Shown here in pieces: positions 59,430 through 64,000 of a stretch of DNA of 64,000 nt. The notes under the pieces were generated by a model. The model ran no database searches and was not told the DNA's origin. It was given only the letters and a program-made list of their open reading frames with translations. Source of the DNA: Rhodopseudomonas palustris. GTDB lineage: Bacteria; Pseudomonadota; Alphaproteobacteria; Rhizobiales; Xanthobacteraceae. Position 1 is the first letter of the stretch, and every line of letters begins with the position of its first letter. The position numbers and the translations under genes are program-made. The stretch is from assembly GCF_034479375.1 (NCBI RefSeq), contig NZ_CP140155.1:4626501-4690500 (forward strand). Reading direction: 5' to 3'.

Positions 59430-60017
59430 ATGGCGCTGTTTCGAATGCCGTCGGCCGGCCCCGCCGCCCTGGCGCCGCGCGGCCACGGGCTGCTGCTGCG
59501 CTCCCCCCAGATGGCGGACTACGTGCAATGGGCCGAGCTGCGCGACCGCAGCCGCGCCTACCTCACGCCGTGGGAGCCGATCTGGCCGTCGGACGACCTG
59601 ACCCGCTCCGGCTTTCGCCGCCGGCTGCGGCGCTACGCCGAGGACATCGCCGCCGACCGTTCCTATCCGTTTCTGGTGTTCCGCGAGGCCGACGGCGAGA
59701 TGATCGGCGGCGTCACGCTCGCCAATGTCCGCCGCGGCATCGTCCAGGCCGGCACCATCGGTTACTGGGTCGGCGAACCCTATGCGGGCCGGGGCTATAT
59801 GACGGCGGCGCTGCGGGTGCTGCTGCCGACGCTGTTCGGCGAGCTCAATTTGCACCGGGTCGAGGCGGCCTGCATCCCGACCAACACGCCGTCGATCCGC
59901 GTGCTGGAGAAATGCGGCTTCAGCCGCGAAGGGTTGGCGCGGCGCTATCTCTGCATCAACGGCATCTGGCAGGACCATCTGCTGTTCGGCCTGCTGCACG
60001 AGGATTTTCGCGGCTGA
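59430..60017 (+). CDS. GNAT family N-acetyltransferase (RimJ-like)
   Basis: The 195-residue enzyme has the GNAT acetyl-CoA site and RimJ/RimL features: LRDRSRAYLTPWEPIWPSDD, IGYWVGEPYAGRGYMTAAL (motif A), LNLHRVEAACIPTNTPSIRVLEKCGFSREGLARRYL. It probably acetylates a protein N-terminus, often of ribosomal protein S5 or similar. It lies just after the M16 gene and before a family C repeat. Confidence 0.9.
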   Translation: MALFRMPSAGPAALAPRGHGLLLRSPQMADYVQWAELRDRSRAYLTPWEPIWPSDDLTRSGFRRRLRRYAEDIAADRSYPFLVFREADGEMIGGVTLANVRRGIVQAGTIGYWVGEPYAGRGYMTAALRVLLPTLFGELNLHRVEAACIPTNTPSIRVLEKCGFSREGLARRYLCINGIWQDHLLFGLLHEDFRG

Positions 60018-60057
60018 ATCGTCGGTGGGCGGGGACCCGGCAATCGGCATGGTGCAA

Positions 60058-60187
60058 CCTCTCCCGCTTGCGGGGGAGGTCGGAACGCGAAAGCGATCCG
60101 GGTGGGGGAAACAGACTCTCCACGTCACGCGGGCTCAGTGCTCGGCTCGCCCCCACCCCGGCCCTCCCCGCAAGGGCGGGAGAGAGG
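60058..60187. repeat. Family C palindromic repeat, intergenic
   Basis: CCTCTCCCGCTTGCGGGGGAGG at left and CCCTCCCCGCAAGGGCGGGAGAGAGG at right, with GGTGGGGG / CCCCCACCCC between. It lies between the GNAT and the secreted protein gene. Confidence 0.85.
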
Positions 60188-60231
60188 GCGCGCTGCGACG
60201 CGAGCAACGTGTCCCGGCGCCATTCCCGCCT

Positions 60232-60260
60232 TTGGTTCGCCGGCTTTGCTTTGCTATAAC
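60232..60260 (+). promoter_or_regulatory. Sigma-70 promoter candidate
   Basis: TTGGTT (60232-60237), 17-nt spacer, TATAAC (60255-60260), 33 nt before ATG 60294. Confidence 0.45.
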
Positions 60261-60293
60261 CCCGCCGGTAGAGACGAATTCTCGGGGTAATGG

Positions 60294-60944
60294 ATGAGAC
60301 GGGATCTGGAACGAGTGTCGGCACGCCGGCTGGGGCGCCGCGCGGCGCGAATCGTCCTTGCTGCGGCGATCGGCGGCAGCGTGCTGGCGACGCCGGCCTG
60401 GTCGCAGTCGTTCACCGACCGCTTCAAGAACCTGTTCGGCGGCGGTTCGTCCGATCCGGCGCCGACGACCTCCAATGGCGCTCCCGCCGCCGAGACCGAC
60501 CTCACCTGTCCGTCGGTCAGCATCCGCTCCGGCGCCGCCACCTACGCGGTCGGGCTGCCGGGCAAGGAGGCCAGCGGCAACGATCTGCGCTATCAGGTGG
60601 TGATCGGCCGGACCGCGCGTGAGTGCAACCTCAACAGCGGTATGATCACGGCGCATATCGGCATCCAGGGCCGCGTCATCGCCGGGCCGGCGGGGGCGCC
60701 GGAGAATGTCGACGTGCCGGTGCGCGTCGCCGTGGTGCAGGACGGGGTGTCGCCGAAAACGGTGTTCACCAAGGCCTATCGCACCAATGTCGCGATGGGC
60801 AGCAACGGCAACGTGCCGTTCAGCCTGGTGATGGAAGACGTCGTCTATCCGGCGCCGTCGGCCGATGTGAACGATGCCTACGTGTTCTACATCGGCTTCG
60901 ACCCGCAGGCGCTGAAGCCGGAGCCGCGGTCGCGCAGGCGGTAG
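60294..60944 (+). CDS. Conserved secreted protein of unknown function
   Basis: The 216-residue product has a signal peptide ending near PAWSQ, a Gly/Ser-rich linker (LFGGGSSDPAPTTSNG) and a ~150-residue soluble domain containing CPSVSIRSGAATYAVG, YQVVIGRTARECNL and IQGRVIAGPAGAP. Two Cys may form a disulfide. I recognise it only as a conserved alphaproteobacterial exported protein; no domain name can be given with confidence. A promoter candidate precedes it and a bidirectional terminator follows. Confidence 0.75.
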   Translation: MRRDLERVSARRLGRRAARIVLAAAIGGSVLATPAWSQSFTDRFKNLFGGGSSDPAPTTSNGAPAAETDLTCPSVSIRSGAATYAVGLPGKEASGNDLRYQVVIGRTARECNLNSGMITAHIGIQGRVIAGPAGAPENVDVPVRVAVVQDGVSPKTVFTKAYRTNVAMGSNGNVPFSLVMEDVVYPAPSADVNDAYVFYIGFDPQALKPEPRSRRR

Positions 60945-60966
60945 AAGCCAATCGAAGCTCCGCTTC

Positions 60967-61109
60967 ACCCTCCCCTGGAGGGGGAGGGTCGCTCGCGGCA
61001 GCGAGCGGGGTGGGGTGGCGAAGAGTTCATCCGCCGTGCCCGCCGCTCACCCCACCCCGCCAAACATCGCTGCGCGATGTTCGTCGACCCTCCCCCTCAA
61101 GGGGAGGGT
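60967..61109. repeat. Family C palindromic repeat, intergenic
   Basis: CCCTCCCCTGGAGGGGGAGGG at left and CCCTCCCCCTCAAGGGGAGGG at right with GGGGTGG / CACCCCACCCC between. It lies between convergent genes, followed by a terminator. Confidence 0.85.
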
Positions 61110-61118
61110 AAGGACAAA

Positions 61119-61150
61119 AAAAGCCGGCGCGATTGCTCGCGCCGGCTTTT
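61119..61150. terminator. Bidirectional Rho-independent terminator
   Basis: AAAAGCCGGCGCGA and TCGCGCCGGCTTTT form a 14-bp perfect stem around TTGC, with A runs on one side and T runs on the other. It ends both the rightward secreted-protein gene and the leftward ATP synthase operon. Confidence 0.92.
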
Positions 61151-61172
61151 GAATTTGGAGTGAGAAGCGCGC

Positions 61173-61664
61173 TCAGTTGAGCTTGCTGCGGACTTCCTGG
61201 ATGCCCTTGCCGAGCAGGTCGTCGGCGACCTGGCCCTTGACCGACTGCGACAGGATGGTCGCGGCGGCGGACACGGCGGCTTCGGCCGCAGCGGTCCGCA
61301 CGTCTGCGACGGCCTGGGCCTCCGCCAGCGCGATCTTGCTTTCCGCGGTCTTGGTGCGGCGGACGACGAAGTCTTCCAGCTTGGCCTTGGATTCCGCCGC
61401 GATCCGTTCGGCGTCGGCCTTGGCGCTGGCGATGATCGCCTCGGCCTCGCGTTCCGCCTGGGCGCGGCGCGCGCGATAGTCGGCGAGCAGCTTGGCGGCC
61501 TCGTCCTTGAGCTTGCGGGCCTCGTCGAGCTCGGCCTTGATCCGGTCGCGACGATTGTCGAGCGCCTTCAGCACGGTGCGGTGAACACCGAGATAGGCGA
61601 AGATGCCCATCAGGATGACGAACGAAATCGCGACCCAGGTTTCTGCTTCAGCGAAGATTTCCAT
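61173..61664 (-). CDS. atpF: F0F1 ATP synthase subunit b
   Basis: The 163-residue stator subunit has one N-terminal membrane span ([20 protein letters not shown]) and a long charged coiled coil ([40 protein letters not shown]). It links F0 to the F1 alpha3beta3 head. As usual in photosynthetic and many alphaproteobacteria it is paired with a b' subunit. It is last in the operon. Confidence 0.96.
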   Translation of the reverse strand: MEIFAEAETWVAISFVILMGIFAYLGVHRTVLKALDNRRDRIKAELDEARKLKDEAAKLLADYRARRAQAEREAEAIIASAKADAERIAAESKAKLEDFVVRRTKTAESKIALAEAQAVADVRTAAAEAAVSAAATILSQSVKGQVADDLLGKGIQEVRSKLN

Positions 61665-61669
61665 CGGCC

Positions 61670-62227
61670 TCAGCCCTTTATCGAAGCGTTGACCGCGCTA
61701 TCCAGCGCCTTGCTGTCCGGCTGCACGCCGGCGAGCTGCTGAACGATCGCAGCGGCCGCCTCGGAGGCGATGCCGCGAACGTTGCCCATCGCGGCGGTGC
61801 GGGTCGCTGCGATGGTCTTTTCGGCGTCGGCGAGCTTCGCCGACAGCCGCTCTTCCAGCGTCTTGCGCTCGGCTTCCGCCGCCGCATTCAGCTTCTCGCG
61901 GGTCTCGGCGCCGATCGCCTGGGCCCGGGTGCGGGCCGCAGCGAGTTCGGCCTCATAGGCCTTCAGCGCGTCGTCCGATTCGCCCTTGAGCTTCTGGGCC
62001 GCCGCGAGATCGCCGTCGATCGTCTTCTGGCGCTCCTCGATCACACCGCCGACGCGCGGCAGTGCGAGTTTGGACACGATCAGATAGAGCGCGACGAAGG
62101 CGATCGTCAGCGACACCAATTGCGAGGCAAAGGTTTCCTTCTGGAACGGCGGAAAGGGGGCCTTGTGGCCCCCGTCGGCCGCCGTATGGGCGGTTGCGCC
62201 CTTCGCATCGCCTTGACCTACAGCCAC
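61670..62227 (-). CDS. atpF': F0F1 ATP synthase subunit b' (second b-type subunit)
   Basis: The 185-residue subunit has an N-terminal hydrophilic lead with [15 protein letters not shown], one span ([21 protein letters not shown]) and a coiled coil ([40 protein letters not shown]). It forms the heterodimeric stator with subunit b. Five nt separate it from atpF. Confidence 0.95.
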   Translation of the reverse strand: MAVGQGDAKGATAHTAADGGHKAPFPPFQKETFASQLVSLTIAFVALYLIVSKLALPRVGGVIEERQKTIDGDLAAAQKLKGESDDALKAYEAELAAARTRAQAIGAETREKLNAAAEAERKTLEERLSAKLADAEKTIAATRTAAMGNVRGIASEAAAAIVQQLAGVQPDSKALDSAVNASIKG

Positions 62228-62280
62228 GGGCTTCTCCTGTTCGGCCGGTCACGACCACAGCGTCGCGACCGGATTGGACC

Positions 62281-62508
62281 TTAGAGGGCGAACAGCAGCA
62301 GCAGCGCGATCAGCAGCGAGAAGATGCCGAGCGCTTCCGTCACCGCGAAGCCGAAAATCAGGTTGCCGAACTGGCCCTGAGCAGCCGAAGGATTGCGCAC
62401 CGCAGCGGCGAGATAGTTGCCGAAGATGATGCCCACGCCGGCGCCCGCGCCGCCCATGCCAATGCAGGCAATACCAGCGCCAATGTACTTCGCGGCAATC
62501 GGATCCAT
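62281..62508 (-). CDS. atpE: F0F1 ATP synthase subunit c
   Basis: The 75-residue proteolipid has two spans, the Gly-rich [14 protein letters not shown] in the first, and the proton-carrying Glu in [19 protein letters not shown] 62508 gives the family N-terminus [12 protein letters not shown]; the frame upstream is not genic. Multiple copies form the rotor ring. Confidence 0.97.
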   Translation of the reverse strand: MDPIAAKYIGAGIACIGMGGAGAGVGIIFGNYLAAAVRNPSAAQGQFGNLIFGFAVTEALGIFSLLIALLLLFAL

Positions 62509-62558
62509 GTAACGAACTCCTGTTGGGGTTTGGTTGAAGAGTGGTCGGTGACCGGGCC

Positions 62559-63305
62559 TCAGTGGCCCGGGTGAATCGCATCGTTGAGATAGATGCAAGT
62601 CAGGATGGCGAACACATAGGCCTGCAGGAACGCGACCAGCAGTTCGAGTGCGGTCAGGGCGACGGTCAGGCCGAGCGGCAGCACCGCGCCGAACCAGCCG
62701 ACGACGCCGAGCGCGCCGAGCATGGCGATGAAGCTCGCGAACACTTTCAGCGCGATGTGGCCCGCCAGCATGTTGGCGAACAGACGCACCGAATGCGACA
62801 CCGGCTTGAGGAAGAACGAGATCACCTCGATGAACACCACCAGCGGCAGGATGTAGATCGGCACGCCGGACGGCACGAACAGCTTGAAGAACTTCAGACC
62901 GTTCTTGTAGAGGCCGTAGATCAGCACGGTGAGGAACACCAGCATCGCCAGCGTGACCGTGACGATCAGATGGCTCGACACCGTGAAGGTGTACGGAATG
63001 ATGCCGACCAGATTGGAGACGGCGATGAACATGAACAGCGAGAACACCAGCGGGAAGAACTTCAGGCCTTCCTTGCCGGCGGTCGATCGGATCATGTTGG
63101 CGACGAATTCGTAGGACAGCTCCGCGATCGACTGGAACCGGCCCGGCACCAACTGGCGGCCCGGCGCCAGCATCAGGACCGCAATGATCGCCACCGCGGC
63201 GAACATATAGGCCGACGAATTGGTGAAGGCGATTTCCTGTCCGCCAATGTGACCAAGGGAAAACAGCTTGGTGATCTGGAACTGATGGATTGGATCGGCG
63301 GCCAT
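62559..63305 (-). CDS. atpB: F0F1 ATP synthase subunit a
   Basis: The 248-residue stator subunit has five to six spans and the essential Arg in [17 protein letters not shown]. The C-terminal [24 protein letters not shown] is typical. It provides the two proton half-channels at the c-ring. It follows atpI and precedes atpE. Confidence 0.97.
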   Translation of the reverse strand: MAADPIHQFQITKLFSLGHIGGQEIAFTNSSAYMFAAVAIIAVLMLAPGRQLVPGRFQSIAELSYEFVANMIRSTAGKEGLKFFPLVFSLFMFIAVSNLVGIIPYTFTVSSHLIVTVTLAMLVFLTVLIYGLYKNGLKFFKLFVPSGVPIYILPLVVFIEVISFFLKPVSHSVRLFANMLAGHIALKVFASFIAMLGALGVVGWFGAVLPLGLTVALTALELLVAFLQAYVFAILTCIYLNDAIHPGH

Positions 63306-63372
63306 TGTTTCTCAGTCTACCGGTTTCGCGAGCTTGCGCTTGTGTCGATGGTCGATTGCACTTCGGAACCCG

Positions 63373-63759
63373 TCAGAGCCGCTCGGATTGTTTCGCCATC
63401 ACACCTGCGGCCCTCATCACATTGATCACGCCGGCGGTAAAGCCCAGCAGCGCAAACACGATCAGGCCCCAGGGAGAAATCGACAGCAAACGATCGAGAC
63501 CCCAGCCGAGCGCCGCTCCGCCAAGGACACCGGCGACCAGCTCTGTGGACATACGAAGCCCCACAGCCATGGCGGATGCCTTGGCCTGGGCCGCGTCCTG
63601 CTGGTCTCCGGACCCGTCAGTCCCGATGTTTCGGCCGCCCCCAATTTTGGACAACCGGCGATCCAGACTTCCGAGCCTTGCGGAAAGCGCAGCTTCATCG
63701 GGCGTATTGCCGCGATTTCCATCAGCCTGATTGCTGCCCTCGTGCGTGTCGTCCGCCAT
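63373..63759 (-). CDS. atpI: AtpI family ATP synthase assembly protein
   Basis: The 128-residue protein has two C-terminal membrane spans (VAGVLGGAALGWGLDRLL and GLIVFALLGFTAGVINVMR) after a hydrophilic N-terminus. AtpI assists c-ring assembly and Mg2+/proton handling. It is the first gene of the F0 operon, under the candidate promoter at 63829-63857. Confidence 0.92.
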   Translation of the reverse strand: MADDTHEGSNQADGNRGNTPDEAALSARLGSLDRRLSKIGGGRNIGTDGSGDQQDAAQAKASAMAVGLRMSTELVAGVLGGAALGWGLDRLLSISPWGLIVFALLGFTAGVINVMRAAGVMAKQSERL

Positions 63760-63828
63760 ATCGTGGAGACCCGAAACGGTGCCGCAGATGATGAAAATAA
63801 CGCCCCGTGACCCTCAAAAGCCGCGCGG

Positions 63829-63857
63829 ACCATACTGACGGCATAGAGGCAAGTCAA
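63829..63857 (-). promoter_or_regulatory. Promoter candidate of the F0 operon
   Basis: On the minus strand TTGACT (63857-63852), a 17-nt spacer, TATGGT (63834-63829). It lies about 70 nt upstream of the atpI start. The remaining 140 nt to the window edge show no gene. Confidence 0.5.
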
Positions 63858-64000
63858 GATTCGCTCGCAGCCCTCCAGGGCGTTGTTTTGGCTGATTTTA
63901 TTGGGGATTTGCGACTCGCTGCGGTAACTTGTCCGCAGCGCGATAGCAGCATCTCGCCGAGGTTCGGCTTGCACCGGCCGACAGGCTCTGATCGGATGCG

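Overview
The window is a GC-rich chromosomal segment of an alphaproteobacterium, most likely Rhodopseudomonas palustris or a close relative in the Bradyrhizobium/Rhodopseudomonas lineage. This rests on the order coxB-coxA-ctaB-coxF-ctaG-coxC-DUF983-SURF1-thrC-M16 peptidase, the b/b' pair in the F0 operon, the DUF6460 and IalB families, and the many interspersed palindromic repeats typical of this group. No rRNA, tRNA, CRISPR array, insertion sequence or prophage is visible.

Layout. 1-3.1 kb: end of a branched-chain-amino-acid type ABC transporter (permease-ATPase fusion, second ATPase, binding protein). 3.2-8.5 kb: a class V aminotransferase, a degenerate SNase-like protein, an unassigned protein with a terpene-cyclase-like motif, and a caspase-like protein lacking the catalytic dyad. 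8.6-15.4 kb: alpha- and beta-carbonic anhydrases, an S24 repressor, DUF952, pyrD, an MBL hydrolase, a MATE transporter and DUF6460. 15.5-25.3 kb: the four-gene ligase-associated DNA damage response set (ATP-dependent ligase, MBL exonuclease, Lhr-type DEXH helicase, PdeM phosphoesterase), split into a leftward and a rightward pair by an outer-membrane protein and a solute-binding protein. 25.5-32.6 kb: a LysR regulator divergent from an EamA exporter, a TIGR02186-TSUP pair and a PodJ-like polar protein. 32.8-39.7 kb: a TetR regulator divergent from a fatty-acid beta-oxidation operon (SnoaL-like protein, acyl-CoA dehydrogenase, thiolase, FadB-like enzyme). 40-44.7 kb: GST divergent from a MarR regulator, gshA, a PAN-domain protein, and a thioredoxin-CcdA pair. 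44.7-49.4 kb: a 1.1-kb gene-free stretch with repeats and a consensus promoter, then lepB-tldD, an orphan DUF433 gene, a 28-residue small ORF and an IalB-family gene. 49.8-59.4 kb: the aa3 cytochrome oxidase operon followed by thrC and an M16 peptidase. 59.4-63.8 kb: a GNAT acetyltransferase, a secreted conserved protein and the leftward F0 ATP synthase operon atpI-B-E-F'-F.

The most unusual signal is dispersed palindromic repeats lying in frame inside protein-coding genes. Two copies of one family lie in the Lhr helicase gene. One copy of that family and one copy of a different family lie in the partner DNA ligase gene. Another repeat abuts or supplies the start of PdeM, the third gene of the set. 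Other candidates are a YS-type pseudo-orthocaspase, a 28-aa ORF with a strong ribosome binding site, a CTG-started DUF433 gene, and a perfect -35/-10 promoter facing a structured non-coding element. Start codons were adjusted where ribosome binding sites or family N-termini indicated it. No database searches were run, so family assignments rest on motif recognition.
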